NCBI RefSeq assembly: GCF_000020685.1
Contig: NC_012526.1
Location: forward strand, 2,396,001 to 2,460,000
Reading direction: 5' to 3'
Length of the DNA stretch: 64,000 bases
DNA from: Deinococcus deserti VCD115
GTDB lineage: Bacteria; Deinococcota; Deinococci; Deinococcales; Deinococcaceae
Below the pieces are notes generated by a model. It worked only from the letters and a program-made list of their open reading frames with translations. It searched no databases and had not been told where the DNA came from. Made by a program: the position numbers and the translations under genes. The stretch's first letter is position 1, and the number at the start of each line of letters is the position of its first letter. Below, piece by piece: positions 46,941 to 57,168 of the stretch.

Positions 46941-47944
46941 ACTCTAAAGTAGCCCCGGTACCATTCCACAAACCGTCCCACCCCGTCCTCGATACTCGTA
47001 GCCGGCTTAAATCCCACGTCTCGCACCAGATCGTCCACATTGGCGTAGGTAGCAGGAACGTCACCGTCCTGGAGAGGCAACATGTTCTTTTCGGCCTTTT
47101 TGCCCAGTTTTTCCTCAAGCACCTCAATCAGGTGTAGGAGCTGCACCGGATTATTGTTGCCGATGTTGTACAGGCGGTAGGGCGCGCTGCTGGTCCCTGG
47201 ATCGGGCTGTGCACCATTCCACTGAGAGTTTTGCGTGGCGACCTGGTCGGTGACACGGACGACCCCCTCCACTATGTCATCGACATAGGTAAAATCGCGC
47301 TGCATCTGGCCATGATTGAAAACGTTGATCGGCTGGCCTTGCAAGATGGCGCGTGTAAACAGAAACATTGCCATATCTGGGCGGCCCCAGGGCCCATACA
47401 CCGTGAAAAAACGCAGGCCGGTAGTGGGCAGGCCGTACAGATGACTGTAGGTGTGCGCCATCAGTTCGTTGGCCTTTTTGGTGGCGGCATACAGACTGAG
47501 CGGGTGATCCACATTGTCATGGACACTGAACGGCATGCTGGTATTCATGCCATACACGCTGCTGCTACTGGCATAGGCGAGGTGTTGCACGCCGTGATGT
47601 CGGCAGCCTTCTAGAATGTTCATGAACCCGACGATGTTCGCGTCGATATAGGCATGCGGATTTTCAAGGCTATAGCGGACCCCCGCCTGCGCGGCAAGGT
47701 TCACGACACGCTCTGGTCGGTGCTCTCGGAAAAGCCGATCAACAGCGGAACGGTCTTCCAGATTGCCCTCAATCAGGGTGAAGCCTGGTTTGACTGTTAG
47801 GCGCGCGGCCCGGTCGCGTTTGAGCTGTGGATCGTAATAAGGGTTGAAGTTGTCAAAACCAATGACCTCGTCGCCCCTCTCTAGAAAGCGGTGGCTGAGG
47901 GTTGAACCTATAAATCCGGCGGCGCCGGTAACGAGGACTTTCAT
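46937..47944 (-). CDS. NDP-sugar epimerase, UDP-glucuronate 4-epimerase type
   Basis: A 335-residue extended [81 protein letters not shown] and catalytic Tyr/Lys in [24 protein letters not shown]; the AAQAGVRYS block is the mark of UDP-glucuronate 4-epimerases. It should give UDP-galacturonate or its N-acetyl form, acting after the dehydrogenase at 47947. The ATG at 47944 has TGGAG ten bases before it; it follows the dehydrogenase stop by two bases. Confidence 0.9.
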   Translation of the reverse strand: MKVLVTGAAGFIGSTLSHRFLERGDEVIGFDNFNPYYDPQLKRDRAARLTVKPGFTLIEGNLEDRSAVDRLFREHRPERVVNLAAQAGVRYSLENPHAYIDANIVGFMNILEGCRHHGVQHLAYASSSSVYGMNTSMPFSVHDNVDHPLSLYAATKKANELMAHTYSHLYGLPTTGLRFFTVYGPWGRPDMAMFLFTRAILQGQPINVFNHGQMQRDFTYVDDIVEGVVRVTDQVATQNSQWNGAQPDPGTSSAPYRLYNIGNNNPVQLLHLIEVLEEKLGKKAEKNMLPLQDGDVPATYANVDDLVRDVGFKPATSIEDGVGRFVEWYRGYFRV

Positions 47945-47946
47945 GC

Positions 47947-49224
47947 TCAGAGACTCCAATAGCGGCCCGGCAGGTCGCTTTCCGAGAGGGCAGATTTTAC
48001 GTCGACCAGCAAGCCCGTTCCGTTCACCATTCCGGTGAGCCGGGAGCGCGACATGTTCAGATAAGCTTGGTGAGGCACAGCCAAAATTAGGCCGTCCAGC
48101 TCTTGAAAGGCCTCCAGGTCACTCAGGGACAGGTTGTACTCGTGCATGGCCTCTGCTTGCTCCGCGTGTGGATCATGAATCAATGGCTCAATCCCGAATT
48201 GACGCAGTTCTGCAATGATATCCGGCACACGACTGTTGCGGAGATCAGGAACGTTTTCCTTGAAGGTCAACCCCAGCACCCCGACCCGCGCACCTTTGAC
48301 CGGTCGGTCGGCGGCAATGAGCAGCTTCACCAGTTTCTGCGCTACAAAAGCGCCCATGCCGTCATTCACGCGGCGACCAGCCAGAATGACCTGCGGGTAG
48401 TATCCCACCTCCTGCGCCTTCTGGGTCAGGTAATAGGGGTCCACACCGATACAGTGCCCTCCCACCAGCCCGGGGCGGAACGGCAGGAAGTTCCACTTGG
48501 TCCCCGCTGCTTCCAACACGTCCAGAGTGCGGATGCCCAGTCGGTCGAAAATCAGTGCCAGTTCATTCATCAGCGCGATATTCAGATCACGCTGGGTATT
48601 CTCGATGACCTTAGCGGCCTCCGCGACCCGGATGCTGGGCGCGCGGTGAATTCCCGCTTCCACTACTGCCTCGTAGACGGCGGCCACCCGGTTCATGGTC
48701 TCGGAATCCTGACCAGACACGACCTTCGTGATCTTTTCCAGCGTATGCACCTTGTCGCCGGGGTTGATGCGCTCGGGACTGTAGCCCAACTTGAAATCCT
48801 CGTACTGCCGCAGACCCGAGACCCGTGCCAGCACCGGACCACACACTTCCTCAGTTACGCCGGGATACACCGTGGACTCGTAGACCACCACGTCTCCCGT
48901 TTTCAGGTACTGGCCGATCATCTCGCTGGCCCGGATCAGCGGCGTCAGGTCTGGGGTGTTGTGCGCGTCAATCGGTGTGGGCACTGTCACGATGAACAGG
49001 GTGCGGTCGGCCAAGTGCCCCGCCTCGTTGCTGCACCGCAGACGTGAAGAACGCAGCCGCCCATCATCGATTTCCCCTGTACGGTCGTGCCCCTGGCCCA
49101 ACTCTGCGACACGGGCAGCGTTGATATCGAAACCCAGCACATCCCCGAATTTCTCGGCCAGAGCCACAGCGAGGGGGAGGCCCACGTATCCCAGGCCCAG
49201 CACGGCGATCTTCTCTTTACTCAC
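47947..49224 (-). CDS. tviB: UDP-N-acetylhexosamine dehydrogenase (TviB/WbpO type)
   Basis: A 425-residue enzyme that oxidises C6 of a UDP-N-acetylhexosamine to the uronic acid with two NAD. The parts are [21 protein letters not shown] (NAD loop), [63 protein letters not shown] and the catalytic Cys in [18 protein letters not shown], then the C-terminal [17 protein letters not shown]. These are the TviB/WbpO subgroup motifs, which act on UDP-GlcNAc to UDP-GlcNAcA or on UDP-GalNAc. The next gene may epimerise its product. It overlaps asnB by 8 bases. Confidence 0.92.
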   Translation of the reverse strand: MSKEKIAVLGLGYVGLPLAVALAEKFGDVLGFDINAARVAELGQGHDRTGEIDDGRLRSSRLRCSNEAGHLADRTLFIVTVPTPIDAHNTPDLTPLIRASEMIGQYLKTGDVVVYESTVYPGVTEEVCGPVLARVSGLRQYEDFKLGYSPERINPGDKVHTLEKITKVVSGQDSETMNRVAAVYEAVVEAGIHRAPSIRVAEAAKVIENTQRDLNIALMNELALIFDRLGIRTLDVLEAAGTKWNFLPFRPGLVGGHCIGVDPYYLTQKAQEVGYYPQVILAGRRVNDGMGAFVAQKLVKLLIAADRPVKGARVGVLGLTFKENVPDLRNSRVPDIIAELRQFGIEPLIHDPHAEQAEAMHEYNLSLSDLEAFQELDGLILAVPHQAYLNMSRSRLTGMVNGTGLLVDVKSALSESDLPGRYWSL

Positions 49225-51082
49225 GGCTTTTCTCCTCTTGCAACCATAACTCCAGCACCAGCAACGCGTACACGATGTATGCCCAGTTGCGGTCGGTCAT
49301 CACTTCGCGGCGCAGCAATGCGTCGATAAAGGCTCCATCCACATAACCCCGGACCAGAGCCTCGGCGCCGCCCAGCGTATCCAGCAGGATAGGCCGCAGT
49401 TCTCCCTGCAACCACCTCACCAGCGGAATTTCAAAGCCCCGCTTGGCTCCACCGATCACCTCATCAGGGAGGCGGCTGCGGTAAGCGTCACGCAGCACGG
49501 CCTTGGGTGTTCCCCCCCGCACGCGGTAGGCGTCGGGAAGCCGCCAGGCGAACTCCGCCACCCGGTGGTCCAGCAAAGGGGAGCGACCTTCGAGAGAGTG
49601 AGCCATTGTGGCTATGTCCATCTTGACCAGCAGATCACTTAGCAGATTGATGCGGGCATCAGTGGCCAGTTGCCCATCGAGCGCCCCCAGTTCCGGGCGC
49701 TGAATCGCAGCGATTCGCTCCTCGGTTGGCAGCACCGGTCCTCCACGCCAGACCCGCTGTTTGTCTCCCTCGCGGAGCATATCGGTCGTCCAGGCGAGAT
49801 AACGCTCGGCAGGTGACAGGGCCAAGCCTCGCGTAAAGCGTGCGGCGAACCCCAACGGGCTGCGCCGTGCCCCTGCGAATGGCGCCAGACCTGCCGCAAG
49901 TGTGCGCGCCACGCCCTTGGGCACAACATCCAGCGCCGCACTGCGGACCGCTGCCACGTACCGGCGGTAGCCAGCGAATACCTCATCACCACCGTCTCCA
50001 TTAAGCACCACAGTTACGTGCTGCCGAGCCAATCTCGAGATTCCCAGACTGGGAATGGCACTGGAATCGCTGTAGGGCTGGTCGTATGCACGCACCATTT
50101 CCTGCAATCCCTCCAGCGGGCTTACCTCCAGTTTCAGGATGGTGTTTTTTACGCCGAGGTGAGCTGCTGTGCGCTGCGCGACAGGAGATTCGTCGAAGCC
50201 CTCGCCGGTCGCGACTGTGAAGGTCTGCAGCGTGCTGCCCAACTGCTGCGCCGCCTCGTACGCGATCACGCTGCTGTCAACCCCGCCCGATAGGAATACA
50301 CCCAGCGGGACATCCGAGCGCAGACGAAGGCGCGTGGCCTCCCCAATTTCGGCCCGCGTACGTTCCTTAGCTTCATCGTAGCTCAGCGTCAGCTTTGGAT
50401 GAAATTCCGGTTGCCAGTAGGCCTGAATCTCCAGGTGCTCTTCCCGAAAACGCATCCAACTTCCTGGCGGCAGGGCGTAGACACCCAGGTAAACCGTACT
50501 GGGCTGCGGCACCACGCCCAGCGACAGATAGTCATAGATGGCCTGGTCGTTGATCTGCCACCGCTCGCCTGCCGCGCGCGCCAGGGGCCGAAGCGCCTTG
50601 AGTTCTGAGGCGTACAGAAGACCGCCTGAGGCAGGCCGCGTGTAGTACAGCGGCTTCTTGCCGAAGCGGTCGCGGGCCAGAAAGAGGCTGCCATCGCGGG
50701 TGTCGTGGATGGAGAAGGCGAACATGCCGCGCAGGTCCTCCAGCATGCGCTCGCCCTTCTCCTCGTACAGGTGAACCAAGACTTCCGTGTCCGAGTCAGT
50801 GGCAAAGGTATGCCCACGCGATTTGAGTCCTGCCATCAACTCTCGGTAGTTGTAGATTTCCCCGTTGAATACAACGGCCACCGTCTCGTCCTCATTATAG
50901 ATCGGCTGGTCTCCACCCTCCAGATCGATAATTGCCAAGCGCCGCATTCCCATGCACACTTGGCTCTGAAAATAGGTGCCCTGACCATCCGGGCCACGAT
51001 GGGAGATGGCATCTAGTGACCTGTGTAGAGCTGTCTGAGGGGCATTCAGATGGGCTCCGACTGCACCACTAATTCCGCACAT
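49217..51082 (-). CDS. asnB: Asparagine synthase-type amidotransferase
   Basis: A 621-residue glutamine-dependent amidotransferase. Cys2 after the initiator Met (MCGISG) is the glutaminase nucleophile, with HRGPDGQGT and VFNGEIYNYREL; the synthetase domain has the ATP loop PLGVFLSGGVDSSVIAYEA and later NGDGGDEVFAGYRRY. In a surface-glycan locus such proteins often amidate a uronic acid (as proposed for WbpS), so a target made by the TviB-type dehydrogenase is a fair inference; plain asparagine synthesis is the other choice. The start is fixed by MCGIS at 51082, 14 bases into the GT4 gene end. Confidence 0.92.
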   Translation of the reverse strand: MCGISGAVGAHLNAPQTALHRSLDAISHRGPDGQGTYFQSQVCMGMRRLAIIDLEGGDQPIYNEDETVAVVFNGEIYNYRELMAGLKSRGHTFATDSDTEVLVHLYEEKGERMLEDLRGMFAFSIHDTRDGSLFLARDRFGKKPLYYTRPASGGLLYASELKALRPLARAAGERWQINDQAIYDYLSLGVVPQPSTVYLGVYALPPGSWMRFREEHLEIQAYWQPEFHPKLTLSYDEAKERTRAEIGEATRLRLRSDVPLGVFLSGGVDSSVIAYEAAQQLGSTLQTFTVATGEGFDESPVAQRTAAHLGVKNTILKLEVSPLEGLQEMVRAYDQPYSDSSAIPSLGISRLARQHVTVVLNGDGGDEVFAGYRRYVAAVRSAALDVVPKGVARTLAAGLAPFAGARRSPLGFAARFTRGLALSPAERYLAWTTDMLREGDKQRVWRGGPVLPTEERIAAIQRPELGALDGQLATDARINLLSDLLVKMDIATMAHSLEGRSPLLDHRVAEFAWRLPDAYRVRGGTPKAVLRDAYRSRLPDEVIGGAKRGFEIPLVRWLQGELRPILLDTLGGAEALVRGYVDGAFIDALLRREVMTDRNWAYIVYALLVLELWLQEEKSRE

Positions 51083-52142
51083 GTATCCTGCTTTCCGCCG
51101 CATCACGCAGCACGCGCTCCATCACATCCACCTGCGAGGAGAGACTGAACCGATCCTCAATTACCCGTCGGGCAGCCAAGCCGAGTGAACGCCCCAGGTC
51201 TGTGCGCGTTAGCAGATCGGCCAGGTACTGCTCGAACTCAGCTGCGTTCTTCGCCAGAAATCCTGTGTCTCCGTGCCGAATCACTTCGCTATTGGCTCCT
51301 ATCTCCGACCCTACACTTGGGATTCCCACCGCACCGTATTCAATCAGCTTAAAAGCGCATTTGCCACGCACATACTCATCATCCAGGAGAGGCATGACGC
51401 CTATACAGAACTTCTGTAGCTCTTGAATCTCAGTCTCCAGACTCCAGGGGACAAAAATGGCTCCAGCCGCTTCAGTTCTTTCACGCACATCTGGACTGGC
51501 AATCACGCGGAACTCGGCCCCAAACTTGCGACACACCTCTACCAACCCTCTTAGGAACGGCAGGAGATAACGAGCAAATGTTGTCGATGTTCCAATCCAG
51601 CCCACCACTGCTTTAGTTTTCGGACCCTGCTGTGGTCGTACTGTGTATTTGTCTGTATCTACAACTGTTGGAACTACTGTGACTCGCGTCTGTGGCGAGA
51701 TTCGCTGCACGTAGTCCGCCAAGTAAGCGTTGCCGACCGTTGCCCCGACGCTGCCACGCAGCAGGTTTTGAATGGGATACTGGGTAAACACGGCATCGTC
51801 CATGTCAAAGACAAAAGGTACACCCGACCTAAGGAACTTTCTGTCAAAGAATTTGTGCGCTGCTGGCGCTGTCTGACGATGTACGTAGATTAGATCGTAG
51901 CGCCCACGGGCTGTTTGAGCTTCGCGTAAGCGCTCCATAGTCGCCAATGCCACGCGTGCAAGGGCGAGTGGATGCTGAGGTGCCCCATTCATGCGAAGCT
52001 CAAAAGCTCGCGGTGTCAGGAAAGGCCGAATGTCCAATTCGATCCCTCGTGCTTGCAGCGGCTCCTGGAAAGCATACATGCGATAGCGGGCGCTAGGACC
52101 GAGGAGTGGATAGGGAGAGAGGGTAAGGACTCGGAGGCTCAC
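51069..52142 (-). CDS. Glycosyltransferase, GT-B fold (GT4-like)
   Basis: A 357-residue glycosyltransferase. The N-terminus MSLRVLTLSPYPLLGPSARYRMY is the acceptor-site loop; FVFDMDDAVFTQYP resembles a group of GT4 enzymes with an FDMDDA block; the donor half shows AVVGWIGTSTTFARYL, CIGVMPLLDDEYVRGKCAFKLIEYGAVGIPSVGS, in which the Lys/Glu (KxxEY) pair contacts the nucleotide sugar. The sugar and linkage are not readable. It overlaps asnB (14 bases) and the GT2 gene (4 bases), so it belongs to the operon. Confidence 0.87.
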   Translation of the reverse strand: MSLRVLTLSPYPLLGPSARYRMYAFQEPLQARGIELDIRPFLTPRAFELRMNGAPQHPLALARVALATMERLREAQTARGRYDLIYVHRQTAPAAHKFFDRKFLRSGVPFVFDMDDAVFTQYPIQNLLRGSVGATVGNAYLADYVQRISPQTRVTVVPTVVDTDKYTVRPQQGPKTKAVVGWIGTSTTFARYLLPFLRGLVEVCRKFGAEFRVIASPDVRERTEAAGAIFVPWSLETEIQELQKFCIGVMPLLDDEYVRGKCAFKLIEYGAVGIPSVGSEIGANSEVIRHGDTGFLAKNAAEFEQYLADLLTRTDLGRSLGLAARRVIEDRFSLSSQVDVMERVLRDAAESRIHVRN

Positions 52143-53071
52143 GGGCGCATTCTCCTGGTCAGGATACTGGGCAGTGCACGGTAGAGCAGCCCAAAACCTT
52201 CACGCAGTTCGGGCAGTTCTCCCTTCCGGCCAGATAGCAGCAGGAAGGCAGCTCGCGACAAGGGTTCCAGTAAAAGCGTGTTGGCAAAATTGAGCAGGTT
52301 CTCGCCTGGCCCGTAATACTTCCGCCCGTACAGTAAACGACTTTGCAAAGAATAGAAGAGTCGTCGTCCCTTGATCTGTGAGGTCGTACCTTCCCCCTCG
52401 TGGAATGCCTGGACCCCACTCAGGTAGACACTCCTTAAACCCAACAGGTGCGCACGGTAAGCATAATCAACCTCCTCAAAGTACACAAAGAACCGCTCGT
52501 CGAATCCCCCCAGTCGCTCAAACAGTTCACGCCGGGTCAAAAAAAACGCTCCAATTACCTGATCAACCTCTTGGGTCTGGTCGTGCGCCCACTCCCTCAT
52601 AGTATGACCCAGACGTGGTAAGAGCCGATCCAGGCCCAGATTTTGGGCCAGGAACATACTGGCTCTTGGGAAGCGCGCGCAACTGCGAGTTACCTGACCT
52701 TGCTCATCAAGTAGTTGGATGCCCACAATTCCTGTTGTAGCCTGTGCTGCATCTTCCATGAAGTCGACCACTCCCTGAAGCGCGCGCGCGCTGACCTGGG
52801 TGTCCGGATTCAGGAACAGAAGATAGGGCGCTGTCGCACGTCTTGCTCCAAGGTTGCAACCGCCTGCAAAGCCAAGATTGGTCGGCGAGCGAACAAGTTG
52901 CACCGCCTGACCTTCTTTAAGGATGATTTCGACTGACCCGTCCGTGGAAGCGTTATCCACTAAAATGAGTTCAATTTCCCAAGGGAGCCCCTGACGAGTC
53001 TCGATTAAGCTCGTAAGAAGCGCGGGGAGCATTTTTTGCCCATTCCAGTTTACTACTACTACAGAAATCAT
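52139..53071 (-). CDS. GT2 glycosyltransferase (rhamnosyltransferase-like)
   Basis: A 310-residue GT-A enzyme. MISVVVVNWNGQKMLPALL opens the fold, VDNASTDGSVE is the nucleotide-binding block, LLFLNPDTQV the DxD-like metal site (here NPD), and GAFFLTRRELFERLGGFDERFFVYFEEVDYAYR the acceptor and ED catalytic region. These features are those of WbbL-type rhamnosyltransferases, which fits the four Rml enzymes in the same operon. The ATG at 53071 starts at the conserved fold; the frame is open to 53104. Between it and wzy there are 96 bases without a gene. Confidence 0.9.
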   Translation of the reverse strand: MISVVVVNWNGQKMLPALLTSLIETRQGLPWEIELILVDNASTDGSVEIILKEGQAVQLVRSPTNLGFAGGCNLGARRATAPYLLFLNPDTQVSARALQGVVDFMEDAAQATTGIVGIQLLDEQGQVTRSCARFPRASMFLAQNLGLDRLLPRLGHTMREWAHDQTQEVDQVIGAFFLTRRELFERLGGFDERFFVYFEEVDYAYRAHLLGLRSVYLSGVQAFHEGEGTTSQIKGRRLFYSLQSRLLYGRKYYGPGENLLNFANTLLLEPLSRAAFLLLSGRKGELPELREGFGLLYRALPSILTRRMRP

Positions 53072-53167
53072 ATTCCTATGCCCTCCACTGTCCTCACCAA
53101 ACAATTCCTACTGGAACTACTTCCGATGGCAACAAAAGCTTTGTCCTAGCTCAAATGAAAATACTTG

Positions 53168-54451
53168 CTATGCGCGCGATACATCAGTTGCCGAAGAAGC
53201 TTTTGATGAGGATCTAAAAATGGTTAGGGAAAATAAAGATGAGAAGAAGGCATACTGAATCCAAGTAGACATCAAACTAAAATATCCATCTGTAAAGGGC
53301 TGAGTGAGGAGTGGAAATGAAAGAATAGCCAACCAGAACAACGCTACCGCTCCTCCTGTACGGCGAAAAGCGATAAATAACGTGGCATGTAGGATACCAA
53401 AAAGAAATTGAAATATAAATATACCCAGCCAACCGAAGTCTTTTAAATATGTCAAGTATATTGTATAAACGTTCGTCGGTTGAGGTATGTTTGTGAAGGC
53501 TTGAACCAGCGGAACTACAGTTGCATCAAATCCTAATGCACGACCTAAAGCGTGAATAGTTCTAAATGTGTTTACTCCTCCCTCATCGGTAACTAAAGTC
53601 GGCAACTGTACCGAGAGAGCAAGTATACCGCTGAGAAGGTATAGGGATATTGAAGAGAATAGGTCAGGGAAACTTTCTAGCAAGGAAGCGTTCTGATCAA
53701 CCCCCTTCCCAAGTACACTAGCTCCTATGTAAAATATAGAGAGAAACATCAGGAGACCTAATAATACGAGGCGTAAACGAAGCCGTTTACTAGTCATAGC
53801 GTAAATAATACCCATTTCTATAATGAAGAATAGTATGATGCCCCGTCCAGTAGAAAATACAGACATAACTAAGGCACTGGCAACCGCCAGGAACAAGATG
53901 GGTAGAACCCTCTTATCTCGGTTGGCACGATAATAAATTAAACAGAATCCCGATAGCGTATTCAATATCGGTAGCGCATAAGAGGTTAAGCGCATTAGTG
54001 GAGGAACCTCGCCCCGCACACTGGTTAGGTATCTCAGATTTAAAGCTAAATCTTGTGTTGGTCCAGTTTGCGCGAACTGTGTAGCCGTCTGGATATACAC
54101 CGCTGCACCAGCGATAGCGAGCAAGGTAAGGAAAAAGGCAAGCACTAGCCTTACGTCTGATAAATGCCGCATTCTCAGAAGTACTGTTTTCCTTGAGCCC
54201 AAAGACCTTCCTCCCAAACTGCTCAGTGTTAGGAAGCTCCCCGCCGAAAAGCCCAGCACACCTAGGAAAATTATAAGCATTACAGATTCGCTTAGCGAAA
54301 CATATCTGTGGCGCTCAACCACATAGACAACTAAAGTGACGAGCCAAACTATGATCTGCAACACTGCTGGGTATCGCACGTCCCGGGAAAAAAAGAAGTT
54401 AAGCAGCAACAGAGTTGTTAAGGCGGCAATAAGTGTAGTTAATTCAAGCAT
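53168..54451 (-). CDS. wzy: O-antigen/exopolysaccharide repeat-unit polymerase (Wzy-like)
   Basis: A 427-residue membrane protein with about 11-12 helices (first LTTLIAALTTLLLLNFFF, last YAFFSSLFSLTIF) and a larger periplasmic loop around residues 285-340 (VDQNASLLESFPDLFSS; NTFRTIHALGRALGFDATVVPL). The pattern is that of oligosaccharide repeat-unit polymerases, which vary too much for motif proof; its place next to wzx is the best support. The DNA is clearly AT-rich compared with neighbouring genes, as is often seen for wzy. It overlaps wzx by eight bases. Confidence 0.82.
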   Translation of the reverse strand: MLELTTLIAALTTLLLLNFFFSRDVRYPAVLQIIVWLVTLVVYVVERHRYVSLSESVMLIIFLGVLGFSAGSFLTLSSLGGRSLGSRKTVLLRMRHLSDVRLVLAFFLTLLAIAGAAVYIQTATQFAQTGPTQDLALNLRYLTSVRGEVPPLMRLTSYALPILNTLSGFCLIYYRANRDKRVLPILFLAVASALVMSVFSTGRGIILFFIIEMGIIYAMTSKRLRLRLVLLGLLMFLSIFYIGASVLGKGVDQNASLLESFPDLFSSISLYLLSGILALSVQLPTLVTDEGGVNTFRTIHALGRALGFDATVVPLVQAFTNIPQPTNVYTIYLTYLKDFGWLGIFIFQFLFGILHATLFIAFRRTGGAVALFWLAILSFPLLTQPFTDGYFSLMSTWIQYAFFSSLFSLTIFRSSSKASSATDVSRA

Positions 54452-55715
54452 TTGCCACCTCTAACCTGAGTAGGTATCGCAAATTTCGTAGAACCAACAG
54501 CATGAGCACGCCACTAATAACGACTTCTGCAGCTGAGATACCGAACGTGTAGAGCGGTAGATTCGTACGACCGGCCATAAATAGCACCCAACCCAGCGAA
54601 ATCAGGGCATTCACTACCAGCAGGGCATTCGCGATTGCATCCCGCCGGGCAGGAAACACCCAGAAATTAAACAGGACCGTGTTGAACCCGATGAAAGGCA
54701 TCAGCCAGACTGTGACTGCCATGATATCGGCCGCCGCTGCGTACTTTTCTCCAACAAGAAAAGCCACGGCAGGCTCTCGAAGTAGATACAGGACCACAGA
54801 ACCAATCAGAAGAGCAGCAAAGACCTTAATGGCAGACAAAAAAATGCGCCGCACTCCCTGAGGCGTAGCATATGAGCCTGAAGTTACAATCCGGGGGTAT
54901 AACGCCTGACAAAACGGCACTGTTAAGGTCGGCATGACCTTCGCCATACGGTCAGCAGTTAGAATTAGAGCGCTGCTTAGCGGAGGGACAACAGCAGCAA
55001 GGATCAGGGCTAGGGCAGAAGTATAGGAACTCCCAAGCAGCCTGAAGATGAACACTGCGAATCCCTCTCTGAGGTCATGCCCCACCTCTCTGAGTGGCAC
55101 ACCATGCCAGAGTTCAATGCCCAAGTCGCTGACGAGGCGACGGGTTAGCAGAGCCCAAGTTATGGCGACCCCACCCAACTGTATCCAAAGGACTGGCTCA
55201 GGACGAGCAAAACTTAGGGCAATAATGACCATTCCCAGACCTGCCAGCCCTTTGAAGGTCATATCGACACTGGCAGCCACGCGGGCCTGTTGTCGCCCCT
55301 GAAAGTACCAAGTCGGCAGGCTGCCTTGAAATAGACCAAACGCCACTCCACTTAGTATCAGCGATGCATTGAGAGGTCTATGGTTCCATCCCAGGGCAAA
55401 AGCCAGCCCGCAAAGGAATAGACAAGCACTTGCCAACAGCCCTTTACTGACATACACCAGTCGTACGATTTTTAGCATATCCACAGGCAAGGATGTAGCA
55501 GCTATCCGTCGTGTCGCGGTAATATTGTGACCATACTCGACGACGGTTGCTACAGCTATAGCTAGAGCCTGCGCTGCCAGTAAGCCCGCCCAACTGTCAG
55601 GAGTAAGAGCCCGTGCCAGCACGGGAAAGGTCAGCAGAGGAATAAGGAAGTTGCCTACCTGCAACCCATACAGAGCCAGAAAGTCCCAGGCCAGCGGCCC
55701 AATACGGCTTAGCAT
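54444..55715 (-). CDS. wzx: Wzx-type oligosaccharide flippase
   Basis: A 423-residue polytopic protein of the MOP/PST superfamily with about 12-14 helices. It begins LAWDFLALYGLQVGNFLIPLLTFPVLARALTPDSWAG, the typical first helices with the LxRxLxPxxxG turn, and has WYFQGRQQARVAASVD with the usual LYQG-like motif. It should flip the undecaprenyl-linked repeat unit to the outer face for the Wzy polymerase encoded next. It starts five bases after the RmlC-like gene stop. Confidence 0.9.
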   Translation of the reverse strand: MLSRIGPLAWDFLALYGLQVGNFLIPLLTFPVLARALTPDSWAGLLAAQALAIAVATVVEYGHNITATRRIAATSLPVDMLKIVRLVYVSKGLLASACLFLCGLAFALGWNHRPLNASLILSGVAFGLFQGSLPTWYFQGRQQARVAASVDMTFKGLAGLGMVIIALSFARPEPVLWIQLGGVAITWALLTRRLVSDLGIELWHGVPLREVGHDLREGFAVFIFRLLGSSYTSALALILAAVVPPLSSALILTADRMAKVMPTLTVPFCQALYPRIVTSGSYATPQGVRRIFLSAIKVFAALLIGSVVLYLLREPAVAFLVGEKYAAAADIMAVTVWLMPFIGFNTVLFNFWVFPARRDAIANALLVVNALISLGWVLFMAGRTNLPLYTFGISAAEVVISGVLMLLVLRNLRYLLRLEVANA

Positions 55716-55720
55716 TCAAT

Positions 55721-56260
55721 TTAGCCCCGATCTGTTTCCCACAACTCATCCCCGAACACATTCCAAGCAATACGTCCTTCATTAGGATCATCTAAATCGA
55801 ACTGAGCGTCCATGCTGTAGAGCAGGGTAGCGCCCTCCTCCGATGCTTGGTATCCGTGAGCCACACCACTGGGAATATGCACCATCGTCGGTTGCTCGCC
55901 GCTCAGCACCAACTTGCGGCGCACGCCCAGGGTCGAACTGCCTGCTCGGCAATCTACCAACCATACCATCAACTGTCCTTGAATCACACACCAGATCTCG
56001 TTCTGCACAGTCTTGACGTGAATGTGAAAAGCATTAACACGGCCTGGTGCAGCCCATGACACGCTGATCTGTCGGGGAGACAAGGGGCCGGGAAGGCCTT
56101 GTATACCTTGTTCGTTTATACGCAGGTACTCCATGAATGCACCATTTTCGCTTCGATTTTTTCGAAGGGGCTGAATCCAGACCCCCTCAATTTGCGGGGC
56201 CGGGGGGTAGCTCTCGAACGTAAGAACGGCAGCATATTCAGGCGCGAGTTCGACCTTCAC
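55721..56260 (-). CDS. rmlC: RmlC-like dTDP-sugar epimerase (cupin)
   Basis: A 179-residue cupin of the dTDP-4-dehydrorhamnose 3,5-epimerase group. It has the pattern [42 protein letters not shown], equal to the RmlC core around PxGxAHGF, and [15 protein letters not shown] at the end. It departs from the standard: the RGLHYQ block with catalytic His reads NAFHIHVKT. It may still be the missing step between RmlB and RmlD, or a sugar isomerase of other specificity. It overlaps rmlA by four bases. Confidence 0.78.
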   Translation of the reverse strand: MKVELAPEYAAVLTFESYPPAPQIEGVWIQPLRKNRSENGAFMEYLRINEQGIQGLPGPLSPRQISVSWAAPGRVNAFHIHVKTVQNEIWCVIQGQLMVWLVDCRAGSSTLGVRRKLVLSGEQPTMVHIPSGVAHGYQASEEGATLLYSMDAQFDLDDPNEGRIAWNVFGDELWETDRG

Positions 56261-57168
56261 AGGACACGGCCCCTTTCATGGCTAAGCTTGAGGAGGTACT
56301 GACCGTAACGGTTTTTGGCCAATTTATTAGCCTGCTCACGTAGGTCATCAGTGCTTATCCAACTATTACGCCAGGCGATCTCCTCAGGAGAAGCGACCTT
56401 TATGCCCTGACGGTGCTCGATGGTTTGGATAAATGAACTGGCCTCCAACATGCTCTCGTGTGTACCAGTATCCAGCCAAGCAAAACCCCGACGCATGATC
56501 TGGACATCAAGCAGCCCTTCTCGCAAATAAGTGGTGTTCACGTCGGTGATTTCCAGTTCGCCGCGTTGGGAAGGCCGCAGACTACGGACGATGTCAACCA
56601 CCTGACGGTCGTAGTAATACAAACCAGTGACCGCAAAGTCAGATCTAGGCTGCGCAGGTTTTTCCTCAATGGAAAGCACCCGGCCCAGGTTGTCGAAATC
56701 CACCACACCGTAGCGCTCAGGGTCGCTAACCTGATAAGCAAATACGCTGGCACCTTGGGCTCTGGCGTCAGCAGCTTGCATCAGATCCGAGAGGTCATTC
56801 CCGTAAAATATGTTATCACCCAGAATCAGGGCGCTGTCGTGACTTGCCACGAAGTCCTCGCCGATCAAAAAGGCCTGTGCTAGTCCTTCTGGTTTAGGCT
56901 GCACGGCGTACTCCAGCCGCAGGCCCCATTGCGAACCGTCACCCAACAACTGCCGGAACCGTGGCGTATCCTCGGGGGTCGAGATCACCAGAATATCGCG
57001 TATTCCACCCAGCATCAAAGTGGTGAGCGGATAGTAGATCATCGGCTTATCGTAGATAGGCAGGAGTTGCTTGGAGACCGCTAGCGTGGCCGGATACAGC
57101 CGGGTTCCGCTGCCCCCTGCAAGGATGATACCCCGGCGCGTGCTGGATGGTGCCTGTGAAATGGTCAT
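56257..57168 (-). CDS. rmlA: Glucose-1-phosphate thymidylyltransferase
   Basis: A 303-residue nucleotidyltransferase that makes dTDP-glucose from dTTP and glucose 1-phosphate, the entry step to dTDP-rhamnose. Motifs: [25 protein letters not shown] (the signature with Arg and Lys), [18 protein letters not shown], the metal-binding [39 protein letters not shown] and [12 protein letters not shown]. It overlaps both rmlC and rmlB by four bases. Confidence 0.96.
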   Translation of the reverse strand: MTISQAPSSTRRGIILAGGSGTRLYPATLAVSKQLLPIYDKPMIYYPLTTLMLGGIRDILVISTPEDTPRFRQLLGDGSQWGLRLEYAVQPKPEGLAQAFLIGEDFVASHDSALILGDNIFYGNDLSDLMQAADARAQGASVFAYQVSDPERYGVVDFDNLGRVLSIEEKPAQPRSDFAVTGLYYYDRQVVDIVRSLRPSQRGELEITDVNTTYLREGLLDVQIMRRGFAWLDTGTHESMLEASSFIQTIEHRQGIKVASPEEIAWRNSWISTDDLREQANKLAKNRYGQYLLKLSHERGRVL

